Program-made: the position numbers and the translations under genes
Shown: one piece after another, positions 27,151 to 35,298 of the stretch
Numbering within the stretch: position 1 is the stretch's first letter
Layout: each line of letters begins with the position of its first letter
The notes under the pieces: generated by a model
Seen by the model: only the letters and a program-made list of their open reading frames with translations
Database searches by the model: none
Told to the model about the DNA's origin: nothing
DNA from: Bacteroidetes bacterium GWF2_38_335
GTDB taxonomy: Bacteria; Bacteroidota; Bacteroidia; Bacteroidales; GWF2-38-335
Direction of reading: 5' to 3'
NCBI GenBank assembly: GCA_001769535.1
Contig: MEOH01000026.1
Span: forward strand, 1 to 64,000
DNA length: 64,000 nucleotides

Positions 27151-27876
27151 ATGGAATTTTCAAATGAGTTGAGAAAAAAACTGAAAGAGCTGAATCGCAG
27201 AAGAAAAATAATATTATTCAGAAATGTTTTGTTGACTTACATAGTACTGGCTGTTATATTTATTTCATCATTCTTTATACCGATAATAGATAATTACTCA
27301 TTTCAAATATTATTTGCCGGCATTGTTTTTTGCCTGTTTATCAATTGGATTATTGATAGTTTTGATAATTCCAGAAAAAAGTATTACCATGATTTAAAAA
27401 CTACTATAGTTCCATATTTTATTGAGAAACAAACCAAAAACTTTGTTTATGAACCAAAGAAGTATATCCATCCGACTGATTATTTGAAATCAGGATTTGG
27501 TAAAGAAAGATTTCATAAAACAGACGGGCATGATTTAATAAAGGTAATAGAAGACAATTACTTGGTCATGGTCTCATTTTTTACTACTTATATTTTGGAT
27601 TACAAATCTCACAGAGGAGGAGCTCGCCAACATACAACCGCATTGTTTAAAGGTCTTTTTATGGCTTACTACTCTGAAAACATTAAAAAAAGCAGTATTG
27701 ACCATGATCTTTTCCCCTGGCAAAAAATGAAAATTGAAGATAAACTATATTTGAGATATGAATATTCAAAAAGATTTTGTGAGCCCAGTCTTTTTGAAAA
27801 CCCGTTAAAATCATCAACTCATATGCAAACAGAAGAAATAATTAAATTAATATTTGAGGTGATAAGGAAAATATGA
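27151..27876 (+). CDS. DUF3137-like membrane protein
   Basis: This 241-residue protein has an N-terminal basic helix (LRKKLKELNRRRKI), two membrane segments (LLTYIVLAVIFISSFFIPII, ILFAGIVFCLFINWII), and then a soluble domain with K-x-x-I-V-P-Y-F, a FVYEPKKYIHPTDYLKSGFGKERF stretch split by turns, and TTALFKGLFMAYYS. The Y-x-P...S-x-(L/F)-F and F-K-G-L-F pattern matches DUF3137 proteins as I know them. Function of the family is not established. Its stop overlaps the next start by 4 bp (ATGA). Confidence 0.68.
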   Translation: MEFSNELRKKLKELNRRRKIILFRNVLLTYIVLAVIFISSFFIPIIDNYSFQILFAGIVFCLFINWIIDSFDNSRKKYYHDLKTTIVPYFIEKQTKNFVYEPKKYIHPTDYLKSGFGKERFHKTDGHDLIKVIEDNYLVMVSFFTTYILDYKSHRGGARQHTTALFKGLFMAYYSENIKKSSIDHDLFPWQKMKIEDKLYLRYEYSKRFCEPSLFENPLKSSTHMQTEEIIKLIFEVIRKI

Positions 27877-28505
27877 AAAAAACATTAATGCTTCTAATTG
27901 CCATTTATTTTATTTCCTGTTCAAATGATGAACAAAAGGAACATTCAATCAAAAGTAATTTAAAAAAAGATAGAACAAAAATTTCCGGGAGAGAGGAGTA
28001 TAAATTAAGCATTGAAAAATATGGTGATCAAATACATGACACAGCAGTTTTTCCAATGCGGTCTTATGACAGGGCAGTTTTATATGAAATAAGTGTAACC
28101 ATGGAGCCACGGAGAACTCCATTCGAATATAGAACAGGAAAATTTAAGGAATTAAGTAAAGAGGATTTATCGGAGTTCTTAAAAATAATAAATTCAAAAG
28201 AATCTTATGGAAATACCTCGGCAGCTTGTTTTGACCCTGATTTAGGAATAGTGTTGTACGATTCTGAAGGTATAGCAATGCAATATTGTATATTTTCATT
28301 AAATTGTAACAGGATTTACGGTAATCCGGTAATCAGGGCACAGTATGATAATGAAAATTCAAAAAACGGGCTCAATGGATTCTCTTTGGATGCAAGAAAA
28401 AAGCTTAAGGAGATATATGCTTTATGGGGTTTTCCTTATAAAAAATACTCTGAATTTTGGGATGATGAAAACGATTTGCAAAATTATATAAATAATAAAA
28501 AGTGA
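27873..28505 (+). CDS. Lipoprotein of unknown function
   Basis: This 210-residue protein has a lipobox (YFISC, Cys16) and a charged linker. The start is inside the ATGA overlap with the DUF3137-like gene, so the two are translationally coupled. The mature part is mixed alpha/beta with two cysteines (AACFDPD, QYCIFSLNC). No sorting domain and no recognised family. Lipid anchoring places it in the periplasm or at the surface, where it could cooperate with the upstream membrane protein. Confidence 0.62.
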   Translation: MKKTLMLLIAIYFISCSNDEQKEHSIKSNLKKDRTKISGREEYKLSIEKYGDQIHDTAVFPMRSYDRAVLYEISVTMEPRRTPFEYRTGKFKELSKEDLSEFLKIINSKESYGNTSAACFDPDLGIVLYDSEGIAMQYCIFSLNCNRIYGNPVIRAQYDNENSKNGLNGFSLDARKKLKEIYALWGFPYKKYSEFWDDENDLQNYINNKK

Positions 28506-28553
28506 CGTTAAATCTTTTCATTCAAACTCCGTCAGCATCCAATTTCCCTCCCA

Positions 28554-29408
28554 TCACCCAATAACCCTCAAACAAACCCTTTCAGTCAGTTCCCTTAAAA
28601 TCTTCACCCTTTCGGCAAGCCATTCCAGTTCCCCTTTGGTAATATTGTAATCCAGCTTATACCGCGAATCAATATACGCCCTTTTAAGCAAGTCAAAAAG
28701 TCTCTTTTCTTCAGCAGTGGTTCTCGGAAAAACATTCTTAAACCCGCTGTCAATTTTAGCAGCCATACCATCGAGCTTGTAAAGGTCATGCAGCTTGGGT
28801 TTGTAGTCGGTATAAACAAGAATAAGAGTCATGTAAAAACGCTCGGTGGCCTGGTGGAGTTCAAATGCAGCCTTATTATATCTTTGCTTATTTATATCAT
28901 CAAAAGTTGTATCGAAAAACTCATTTGCATTCTCAAACCACTTCTCAAAATACATTTTGGCTTTTTCCTTACGTTGTTTTTCGTTCAGCGGTTTGGGTTG
29001 CGAAAGCTTATGTTTGCCACTGTCGTAAAGTAAAACACCGTCCTTAATTATATCAGTAAAAAAGTAATTGCCACTTTCAATTTCAGCATTAAGAAATTCA
29101 ATACCGTGAAAAATAATGCTAAGCGGAGTAACATCCGAAACAACACCTTTAAGTTTCTGTTGCCACCGCTTTTCAGCCTCTTTGGCAACAGCTAAACTTT
29201 CGCTGTCCATAACCACTAAAATATCATAATCACTCCGGTATTCGTAGGTAATGCCGTCCTCAACATACTTGTCGCTAACCTGTTCGCCCCGTGCAAACGA
29301 CCCGAACAAAATCACCATCTGCGCAGGCAGTTTGTCCTTAATAACCGAAACAATTCCGGTTATCTCGGTCTGGTTCACAATGGGCAGGTGTCCAATTGAA
29401 GTTTTCAC
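28554..29408 (-). CDS. MNT nucleotidyltransferase-HEPN fusion protein
   Basis: This 284-residue protein has two domains. Residues ~20-130 are a minimal nucleotidyltransferase: ILFGSFARGEQ then SDYDILVVMD, the G-S-X(n)-D-x-D signature, with an insertion between the glycine motif and the aspartates. Residues ~150-280 are a HEPN domain (YFEKWFENANEFFD, KAAFELHQATERFYMTLILVY, KLHDLYKL, ITKGELEWLAERV). In MntA-HepT systems separate MNT and HEPN proteins form a toxin-antitoxin pair in which MNT AMPylates HEPN. Here both are one chain, as in many Bacteroidota. The canonical R-X4-6-H is not obvious. It is transcribed against its neighbours. Confidence 0.82.
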   Translation of the reverse strand: MKTSIGHLPIVNQTEITGIVSVIKDKLPAQMVILFGSFARGEQVSDKYVEDGITYEYRSDYDILVVMDSESLAVAKEAEKRWQQKLKGVVSDVTPLSIIFHGIEFLNAEIESGNYFFTDIIKDGVLLYDSGKHKLSQPKPLNEKQRKEKAKMYFEKWFENANEFFDTTFDDINKQRYNKAAFELHQATERFYMTLILVYTDYKPKLHDLYKLDGMAAKIDSGFKNVFPRTTAEEKRLFDLLKRAYIDSRYKLDYNITKGELEWLAERVKILRELTERVCLRVIG

Positions 29409-29491
29409 GCTGTTATTTTTGTCCGGCTAAGATAAAGAATATTTTGAATTATATATATTATTGTTAATAAATTGAACCCGGGCACACCCAA

Positions 29492-29850
29492 TCCGCTAAC
29501 CAGCGGAAAGCAAACGTCGCTCATGTTCAAGCAAACGTCGCTCAAGGTCAAGCAATCGTCACTCAAGGTCAAGCAAACGTCGCTCAAGGTCAAGCAAACG
29601 TCGCTCATGTTCAAGCAAACGTCAGTGACATTGAAACAAACGCCAGTGACATCGAAACATACGCCTGTGACAGTAAAACAAACGTCAGTGACATCGAAGC
29701 AAACGTCAGTGACATTGAACAAACGTCTGTGGCATTAATACATACGCCAGTGACATCAAGGCAAACGTCGCTCATAATCAGTCTGTTAACCATTTGAATG
29801 AAAATCCGCTAACCAGCGAAAATCAGCGGAAAACAAACGTCAGTTCTAAG
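29492..29850. repeat. 21-bp minisatellite, 13 tandem units plus one outlier
   Basis: From 29511 to 29782 thirteen units of 21 bp (one of 20) follow head to tail, each starting CAAACGTC or a close variant. Two sub-types alternate in blocks (CGCTCAAGGTCAAG at 29511-29615 and CAGTGACATYGAA at 29616-29761). A fourteenth start lies near 29833. Both sides carry TCCGCTAACCAGCG (29492 and 29806), so the array is flanked by direct repeats. Because the unit is seven codons, both strands stay open; neither product looks like a real protein (heptads KQTSLKV or NVTDVCF). Confidence 0.8.
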
Positions 29851-29872
29851 GATAAACTATTTTTCTACAATA

Positions 29873-29974
29873 TGTTACACGATTCATATTAGCAAATATA
29901 TAAAAGCGGATTTTGTGCAGTTTAAAAGGGTGAAAGAGGAGTTTTTGGGAATTCAGGGGGAGGTTAATGGGTGA
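29873..29974 (+). repeat. Gene-tail repeat family, copy B
   Basis: Shares ACACGATTC, TTTTGTGCAGTTTAAAAGGG and GGGGGAGGTTAATGGG with the other copies. The frame reads FVQFKRVKEEFLGIQGEVNG to a TGA stop at 29972-29974. It sits between the minisatellite and the gene at 30181. Confidence 0.65.
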
Positions 29975-30180
29975 TTATTTGAATATCGAACACCGAACGT
30001 AGAATATCGAATGAAGAATTCTGCCCACTTCGATATTCTTTTATCCTTTTAAAAATTCCACCCAGATATAAGCTTTTTTTAGCAGTTGCTTTTATTTTTT
30101 TTTTAGAGTTTAGATTAGTTTTTTTATTATTTATTTGTTATTTTGTAATGATGTCATATTTCATATTTATATTAAGTCGC

Positions 30181-31416
30181 ATGAATAAGTATATATTATT
30201 AATTCTGGTAATTTTTTTTCTCACATCCTGCAACACATCAAGATTAAGTGAATTTAAAAAAGACTTTAAAAATGTTCTTTCTGATGATTTTGACAAGAAA
30301 CAATTCAGTGAAATGCTTGATAAATATCCTGAATTAAGAGTTCATAGTGATGTAATTAGTTTATCTGAGGCTCTGTTGGGAAACCAACATGAAAAATACC
30401 CACTAAAGGAATTTATTAATGATGATTTATATAAAGATAATATAGATCAGTTAATCAACAATGGAAATCCATTTCAAAAAACTATCGCATATATGGTTAT
30501 TGCATCTGGTGGTGATTCAACTAAGGTTCCAATTTTATTGGAGAAAATAAAAACCGAAACAGATGAATATCCATTAATGTGGTCAGGAATGGCATTGCTT
30601 TATATGAAATGTAATCATACAACCGCCTTATTTGATTTTTTTTGTAGAAACCAGAATTTACCTTTGGAAAATATGTTTCCATTATATTTTCAATTTAATA
30701 AAGATTCTTTACAAAAAACAGCCTATAATAGAATTCATTCTGAAGATGATTTTGCAAAAATATTATCTGCTCAGATGTTGTCTGTTACCCCTCTTAATAA
30801 AAAAACAGAAGAATTATTATTAAACGCTGCAAAAAACTGGAATATTAAAATTAAAGGTTATGCAATATATTCTATAAAAGAATTAAGAATTGGAAACCTT
30901 CTAGAAACTTTTAAACCATTAATTGACAGTAGTAAAACTTCTAAAATAGCTTTAGAAGCTTTGGCAAACTCACCAACTGATATAGATGTTCAATATGTTT
31001 ATAGCCTGGTTGAACAAGCTGATACTGTTTCAGAAGATCTTTTGGACTGTTTATGTAATTCTAATAATATAAATAGTATCAGATATTGTTTAAAAGTACT
31101 ATATACAAAACCAATCCCTAAAGATTATCAATTAGGCGCTTATGGAGACTATGTAATAAGGTCAATGACGATTCTTCCGGATATCCATATCGCAATAGAA
31201 AAAGTCGAAAACATAGATATCAAATCCGATTTAATAAGAACGTTGGAAGATAAAACTGATGAAAAATCAATTGAATTATTAAAGAAATATTTAGATCATG
31301 GGAATTCAACTTTGAGATATTGGACAGCTAAAACCATTGTTGAAAATCCTTCAGAAGCTTTTAATTCAGATGAAATTCATAAAAAAGTTAAAATAATATT
31401 AGAAAGTGAAAATTAA
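30181..31416 (+). CDS. HEAT-repeat-like lipoprotein
   Basis: The start at ATG 30181 gives a compact lipoprotein signal (ILLILVIFFLTSC, Cys17); the ATG at 30148 would add residues before it. About 411 residues in total. The mature protein is helical with HEAT-like paired helices through the second half (KIKGYAIYSIKELRIGNLLETF, TSKIALEALANSPTDIDVQYVYSLV, LRYWTAKTIVENPSEAFNSDEI). HEAT solenoids bind other proteins. Anchored to a membrane facing the periplasm or surface. Context gives no further clue. Confidence 0.68.
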   Translation: MNKYILLILVIFFLTSCNTSRLSEFKKDFKNVLSDDFDKKQFSEMLDKYPELRVHSDVISLSEALLGNQHEKYPLKEFINDDLYKDNIDQLINNGNPFQKTIAYMVIASGGDSTKVPILLEKIKTETDEYPLMWSGMALLYMKCNHTTALFDFFCRNQNLPLENMFPLYFQFNKDSLQKTAYNRIHSEDDFAKILSAQMLSVTPLNKKTEELLLNAAKNWNIKIKGYAIYSIKELRIGNLLETFKPLIDSSKTSKIALEALANSPTDIDVQYVYSLVEQADTVSEDLLDCLCNSNNINSIRYCLKVLYTKPIPKDYQLGAYGDYVIRSMTILPDIHIAIEKVENIDIKSDLIRTLEDKTDEKSIELLKKYLDHGNSTLRYWTAKTIVENPSEAFNSDEIHKKVKIILESEN

Positions 31417-31464
31417 GGAATTAGGACACTTTTTTAATAATTAAAATAAAACTTCCAAATTCAT

Positions 31465-31489
31465 AAATCGGTGTTCCTTGTTCAATATT
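31465..31489 (-). repeat. 25-bp inverted copy of 47194-47218
   Basis: The 25 bp are the exact reverse complement of 47194-47218 (core AACAAGGAACACCG). A diverged relative is near 33660. It belongs to an AT-rich interspersed family seen only between genes here. Confidence 0.55.
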
Positions 31490-31494
31490 AATAT

Positions 31495-31552
31495 CAGTTT
31501 AAAATGGGTGGAGCAGGAAATGATGGAGATTGAGGGGGAGGTTAATGAGTAA
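31495..31552 (+). repeat. Gene-tail repeat family, copy C (short)
   Basis: Only the last ~58 bp of the element remain. The frame reads VEQEMMEIEGEVNE to a TAA at 31550-31552. An inserted base near 31504 breaks the frame of the upstream VQFK part. The minus-strand gene at 31567 ends 15 bp further on, as happens after copy A. Confidence 0.6.
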
Positions 31553-31566
31553 GTTTCGAATATACT

Positions 31567-32136
31567 TTATTTGTTTTTAACTTTTAATTTTCTTTTTTTA
31601 TAATCTATATATATTGTTTTGCTTTTGCCACGTCCAAATCTAACCATAATATTTTCTGCTTCATCATTTTCATTATAATGTATTGTTATATAGCGCATTC
31701 GAAACTCTTCAAATAAATAATCTCTTTTACAATTTTCATTAAATTTTATTCCAATCTGACCAATGCTTTCACCAAAAATAGGTTCAAATATTTCTCTAGC
31801 TGTATCTCGTGGTGAATATAAAAAGTAATCTAAAACATCTGCCTTTGACCATGATAATTGTATTCGTTGTTTATATGAAGTATAACTAAATGAGCTAATT
31901 GAATTAGAAGAATCATTCAAAAAAATCATCCAGTTTTCACTTGTTTCTCCATTTATTAGATAACCTTTCTGTTTTATGAAACCGTTAGGGTAGTATTGTA
32001 TCACATTTCCAGTAAATGGAATACTACCTTTATAATATAATCCACGATAATTGGATAAACTATCTAAGTTCTCATACTGACAAAAACAAAGAATATTTGT
32101 TGTCATTAAAATTATTAAGAAAAAGGATTTCACCAT
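31567..32136 (-). CDS. Exported protein with MORN/YwqK-like repeat
   Basis: This 189-residue protein has a signal peptide (SFFLIILMTTNILCFCQ). Residues ~30-70 contain two MORN-like units (GLYYKGSIPFTGNVIQYYPNG, FIKQKGYLINGETSENWMIF), as in the YwqK/MORN antitoxin-like family common in Bacteroidota. The C-terminal two-thirds are unassigned (FEPIFGESIGQIGIKF, MRYITIHYNENDEAEN) with a basic end. Probably periplasmic. It opposes its neighbours and ends beside a gene-tail repeat. Confidence 0.62.
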   Translation of the reverse strand: MVKSFFLIILMTTNILCFCQYENLDSLSNYRGLYYKGSIPFTGNVIQYYPNGFIKQKGYLINGETSENWMIFLNDSSNSISSFSYTSYKQRIQLSWSKADVLDYFLYSPRDTAREIFEPIFGESIGQIGIKFNENCKRDYLFEEFRMRYITIHYNENDEAENIMVRFGRGKSKTIYIDYKKRKLKVKNK

Positions 32137-32571
32137 GATTTTAATATTATTGAATTTAATAAACGAAAGAAAAAAGAAAGTATTATAATTTCTAAAATAT
32201 ATATCATTTTATCAAAACGGCCTCTTTTTTCTGTCCTTTCCAAAAGTTTCCTCACCCAATACACTTACCAAAAAATAAAATTTCAGTTACATGTTAAACG
32301 ATTCATTATAGCAAAAATATCAAGGCATATTTTGTGCAGTTTAAAAGGGTGGAAGAGGAGTTTTGGAGATTCAGTGGGAGTTAATGGATAAGTTTTGAAA
32401 AAGAATAAGCTCTATTTTTTAATTGAAATTGGTTGTAATTATGATGATTATAAAACAATAACATTGATATCTTAAAAAAAGTAGCAACTAATTTCACATG
32501 TTATTGATAATTACTTATTTTTGCTCACAGTTAATTTTGTCAACTAATTTACTCATTTAAAAAAAATAGCT
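32137..32571. other. Intergenic region with repeat copy and two -7 boxes
   Basis: Positions 32235-32391 hold the longest copy of the gene-tail element. Two perfect TAnnTTTG boxes (TATTTTTG at 32516-32523 and TAATTTTG at 32532-32539) lie ahead of the T9SS gene at 32572 and are its likely promoters. The rest is AT-rich. Confidence 0.5.
32235..32391 (+). repeat. Gene-tail repeat family, copy D (longest)
   Basis: The left block (32235-32286) matches 9389-9440 and the right block matches copies A and B (TTTTGTGCAGTTTAAAAGGG). The frame FVQFKRVEEEFW is broken by a later shift. Showing both blocks joined, this copy defines the element as at least 157 bp. Confidence 0.65.
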
Positions 32572-33558
32572 ATGAAGAAGAATTACTTAATTTTAATCTT
32601 TGTTTGTTTTTTTTCCTGTACCTACGCACAAATTACGCTAAACCAAACAACAAGTGTGCCTCAAATTGGGGAAAGCCTGGATTTCATTATTCAAAACCCT
32701 CCAACTATTGGTCCGGGAAGCGCAGGGCCGGGCCAGACATGGGACCTTTCAGGAATTACAGGAACTGCAACAAATTTTTCATTTATTAGTTTAGCGAGTT
32801 CACTGGAACCGGCTAATTTCCCTTTAACAGATGTGGTGGAGCATATCGATGGAAGGGAAAATTTTTATTCTTACGATTCAGATGAACTTTCTTATGAAGG
32901 TTCTTTTATCCCTGGTCAATTAAGGGTGACTTATACTGATGACCGTGAATTTTTAAAGTTTCCGATCACCTATAACGATGAATTTAACGAAAATTTTGAT
33001 GGAGTTGCAGAAAATATTGCGTATGGTCAATCATTTGACAGAAGTGGAACAATCCATATCATGGCTGATAGTTATGGTAGTCTCATACTACCTTATACAA
33101 CAGTTAATAATGTTCTTAGGGTAAGGGTAACCTGTTCGTATACAGACTATTTAGGAAGCTCTTTAATAGCTAGCTATGTTGATACAGTTTATTATTGGTA
33201 TGATATGGCTAATGATTACCCTGTTGCTGCTTATACTGTTCTATATGTTGGTACAACATTATATTACAAACAGGCAATGTACCTAGAGGAATCTGATCTG
33301 CAGTCATCAATTGAAAATACAGAAGCAATTGATGAAAATCCGGCATTTTTCCCAAACCCGGGGTCTGATAAAATATGGTTTTCTGATTACAATGATATTA
33401 TTTCAATAGAAATAATTGACTTGGCTGGCAGAAAAATAGATTATAAAGAGAACTTAGAAAGTAATTATATGGATGTTTCATTTCTCGAAAAAGGAATGTA
33501 TATAGTTAATATTAACAAAAGAAACACAAAGCTTTCTGAATATTTGATAATTCAGTAA
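32572..33558 (+). CDS. Secreted protein with T9SS sorting domain
   Basis: This 328-residue protein has a signal peptide (NYLILIFVCFFSCTYAQ). The mature part is a beta-rich domain beginning ITLNQTTSVPQIGESLDF and containing PGQTWDLSGITGTATNF, a type seen in Bacteroidota secreted proteins of unknown role. The last ~75 residues are a type A T9SS domain (FFPNPGSDKI, GRKIDYKEN, GMYIVNIN). It should cross the outer membrane through T9SS. Single gene with its own -7 boxes upstream. Confidence 0.86.
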   Translation: MKKNYLILIFVCFFSCTYAQITLNQTTSVPQIGESLDFIIQNPPTIGPGSAGPGQTWDLSGITGTATNFSFISLASSLEPANFPLTDVVEHIDGRENFYSYDSDELSYEGSFIPGQLRVTYTDDREFLKFPITYNDEFNENFDGVAENIAYGQSFDRSGTIHIMADSYGSLILPYTTVNNVLRVRVTCSYTDYLGSSLIASYVDTVYYWYDMANDYPVAAYTVLYVGTTLYYKQAMYLEESDLQSSIENTEAIDENPAFFPNPGSDKIWFSDYNDIISIEIIDLAGRKIDYKENLESNYMDVSFLEKGMYIVNINKRNTKLSEYLIIQ

Positions 33559-33805
33559 ATCATAGAAAACCATAGAGTGTTTTTATAAATAAGGGATATA
33601 CGATTAAGAAGACTGTTTAATTATAAAAAAGTTTGATCAAAAACGTTCTTTCAGCATCAGGTATTCCTTGTTTAATTATTCAAAAACCAATTAAATAACG
33701 AACGCCAAATAACGAAAAACGAACATCGATAGGAGTCCACGTTCGAAATTCAACATTCAGTGTTCCCCCGACAAATAGTACGGGGCAGGCGTTGTTCGAT
33801 ATTCA

Positions 33806-33982
33806 AAAACAAACAAGATTATTGGCATGATCTTGAGTAGGGGATAGTCACAATGCCCAAAAACAAAGAACGCTCCTTTGGGGATGAGCGTTGGTTAACT
33901 TATATAAAAAGCAAGATTACTAACGTGATCTTGAGTGGGGGAAGTACTCAATGCCCAAAAACAAAGAACGCTCCTTTGGGGA
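33806..33982 (+). repeat. Tandem duplication (~98-bp period) ending in a terminator
   Basis: Two copies run 33806-33884 and 33904-33982. The last 34 bp of each (33851-33884 and 33949-33982) are identical and end CGCTCCTTTGGGGA. The first part is diverged (GATCTTGAGT conserved). The final copy closes a full terminator hairpin, while the first forms only AACGCTC/GAGCGTT with no T-run. It may be a duplicated small-RNA or 3'-end module. Confidence 0.6.
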
Positions 33983-33992
33983 GCGTTTTTTT
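33967..33992 (+). terminator. Rho-independent terminator
   Basis: Perfect 8-bp stem AACGCTCC/GGAGCGTT around TTTGG, followed by seven T. Probably ends any transcript of the tandem duplication. Confidence 0.75.
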
Positions 33993-34088
33993 GTTTTTAT
34001 TCCATTCCTTACGAAAACGGGGTTTTCGACGGACTGGCATAAAAACAAAAAAAACTGCCGTTGGCAGTTTCTTTGTTTTTGGTCATTG

Positions 34089-34105
34089 GTCGGGGTGGCA
34101 AGATT
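34089..34105 (-). repeat. Partial tRNA-Pro 3'-end copy (attachment-site-like)
   Basis: The 17 bp are identical to 35298-35314, the acceptor/T-arm end of tRNA-Pro, in the same orientation. Such a displaced copy of a tRNA 3' end is the usual mark of tyrosine-integrase insertion (attL/attR). No integrase gene remains between the copies. Confidence 0.6.
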
Positions 34106-34185
34106 TCCTCATGCAACTCTCTGATTTGTAAGTTATTAATAATCAACATCTGTTTTTTTAATTTAAGCATATTTTTTATTTTTCA

Positions 34186-34203
34186 TGTCCCGTTTCTGTC
34201 CCG
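34186..34203 (+). repeat. 18-bp motif TGTCCCGTTTNTGTCNCG, copy 1 of 3
   Basis: Copies are at 34186-34203, 35046-35063 and 35225-35242, in the same orientation and all inside the 1.2-kb segment bounded by the tRNA-Pro end duplicates. Could be arm-type integrase sites or debris of repeated insertion. Confidence 0.55.
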
Positions 34204-34260
34204 GTAAAAGGACAAAAAAATAGCTGAGTATTAGTCAGTAATCTCGTTTAAAATTTGTAT

Positions 34261-34770
34261 TTAATAATTATACTCCCCCATAACAATAACTGCTGATAAC
34301 ATGTATATAATTAATAGAATAAAGAAAAATCCAATAGAAATTGTTTTGACCCTTTTTTTGCCTCTAAGAACCTTCCAGATTATCCTTTTTCTATTTTTTA
34401 CTTCTATTTTTTTTATTAAATAATAAAAGGGTAAAGATGCAAGAAATACAATTAAGCCATATCCAAAGCCTGGTAATTTTTTTGAATGTGCATCAAAAAA
34501 AAGAAAGCCAACTTGAATGTTAAAAAATAATTGTAAATAAATCCATGTGGGAAGGGCAATCGCAAACAAAAATGAATAGGCGTTAGAATCAATTTGATTG
34601 TGATAATCTTTTAACTTTATTAAAACAATATCCTTCTTTTTTTTCTTTTCTTTTTGTTTTAAATTTTTTTCTCGGGCCTTTTTAAAGAAATTCTCTTTAG
34701 TAATAAGACTTCTATTGAATAAAATATACTTTACCCAAAATTTAAAAAATATACTTTCAATACTTATCAT
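34261..34770 (-). CDS. Small integral membrane protein inside the tRNA-linked segment
   Basis: This 169-residue protein has an N-terminal soluble, very basic stretch (FFKKAREKNLKQKEKKKKKDIV) followed by four membrane segments (AYSFLFAIALPTWIYLQLFF, LPGFGYGLIVFLASLPFYYLI, and near the end ISIGFFFILLIIYMLSAVIVM). It lies between the two copies of the tRNA-Pro 3' end and is the only gene there, so it may be a cargo gene of a small integrated element. No family is recognised. Confidence 0.55.
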   Translation of the reverse strand: MISIESIFFKFWVKYILFNRSLITKENFFKKAREKNLKQKEKKKKKDIVLIKLKDYHNQIDSNAYSFLFAIALPTWIYLQLFFNIQVGFLFFDAHSKKLPGFGYGLIVFLASLPFYYLIKKIEVKNRKRIIWKVLRGKKRVKTISIGFFFILLIIYMLSAVIVMGEYNY

Positions 34771-35045
34771 ATGAAAATTGGTTGACTCATCTTTTACTCA
34801 TAAAACTTCTTAATCAAAACATCCAGCTCTTTTAAGAGCTTCTTAAAATCCGAGTCGTATTTTATCACATTCCCGGAAAATTAGTTATAAATATACTAAA
34901 TAAAGATTGAATTTATTGTCACATCTGAAAATTATTTTTATGGACAATGAGTGTGTTTGCTTTCATTTTCTTTAAATTTCATTTTTATTAACTTGTTGAG
35001 ATAAAACAAATAAACATTTGTAAATTATTTTTTGAAATTCATGTT

Positions 35046-35063
35046 TGTCCCGTTTTTGTCTCG
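35046..35063 (+). repeat. 18-bp motif TGTCCCGTTTNTGTCNCG, copy 2 of 3
   Basis: One mismatch (TGTCTCG at the end) relative to the other two copies at 34186 and 35225. Confidence 0.55.
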
Positions 35064-35224
35064 ATGAAATACACCAAAACCTATATGTTTAAACAATTTT
35101 TAAAAGAACATAATGTTTGTAAAAAATATTTAGTAATCAATATGTTATATAAATATTACTTAAATAAATATTGTTAAAGCAAATCTTATAAAATGAGTTT
35201 TTTTTTGGTTTCCTCTTGTGATTG

Positions 35225-35242
35225 TGTCCCGTTTGTGTCCCG
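35225..35242 (+). repeat. 18-bp motif TGTCCCGTTTNTGTCNCG, copy 3 of 3
   Basis: Lies 57 bp downstream of the tRNA-Pro 3' end, just before a short CGACAAGG...CCTTGTCG hairpin that probably terminates the tRNA transcript. Confidence 0.55.
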
Positions 35243-35298
35243 AAATACAAAACGACAAGGCGTAAAACCTTGTCGTTAAATATTTTATGGGCTTTTCG

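Larger units (their letters stand above)
33559..34260. other. Long intergenic region with tandem duplication and attachment-like repeat
   Basis: No gene is supported. It holds a TGTTCCCCCG...GGCAGGC repeat (33761-33797, partner at 47261-47296) and a ~98-bp-period tandem duplication (33806-33982). A terminator lies at 33967-33992 and a second hairpin AAACTGCC/GGCAGTTT at 34052-34070. A 17-bp copy of the tRNA-Pro 3' end is at 34089-34105, and the first of three TGTCCCGTTTNTGTC motifs is at 34186. A small plus-strand frame across this region is repeat-derived. Confidence 0.6.
34771..35298. other. AT-rich intergenic region with gene-tail fragment and two 18-bp motifs
   Basis: On the minus strand 34794-34880 reads NVIKYDSDFKKLLKELDVLI to a stop with no upstream body: another isolated gene end. 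The rest is very AT-rich and holds copies 2 and 3 of the TGTCCCGTTTNTGTC motif. Nothing else is supported. Confidence 0.5.

Noticed and set aside
29511-29782. CRISPR array
   Set aside because: The 21-bp units are head to tail with no unique spacers between them, unit sequence drifts, and no cas genes are present.
29405-29793. Protein-coding genes on either strand of the minisatellite
   Set aside because: Both strands are open only because the period is a multiple of three. The products are low-complexity heptads with no start context or neighbour support.
33853-34131. 92-residue protein across the tandem duplication
   Set aside because: The frame is made of the duplicated module, two terminator-like hairpins and the tRNA end copy; no protein features.
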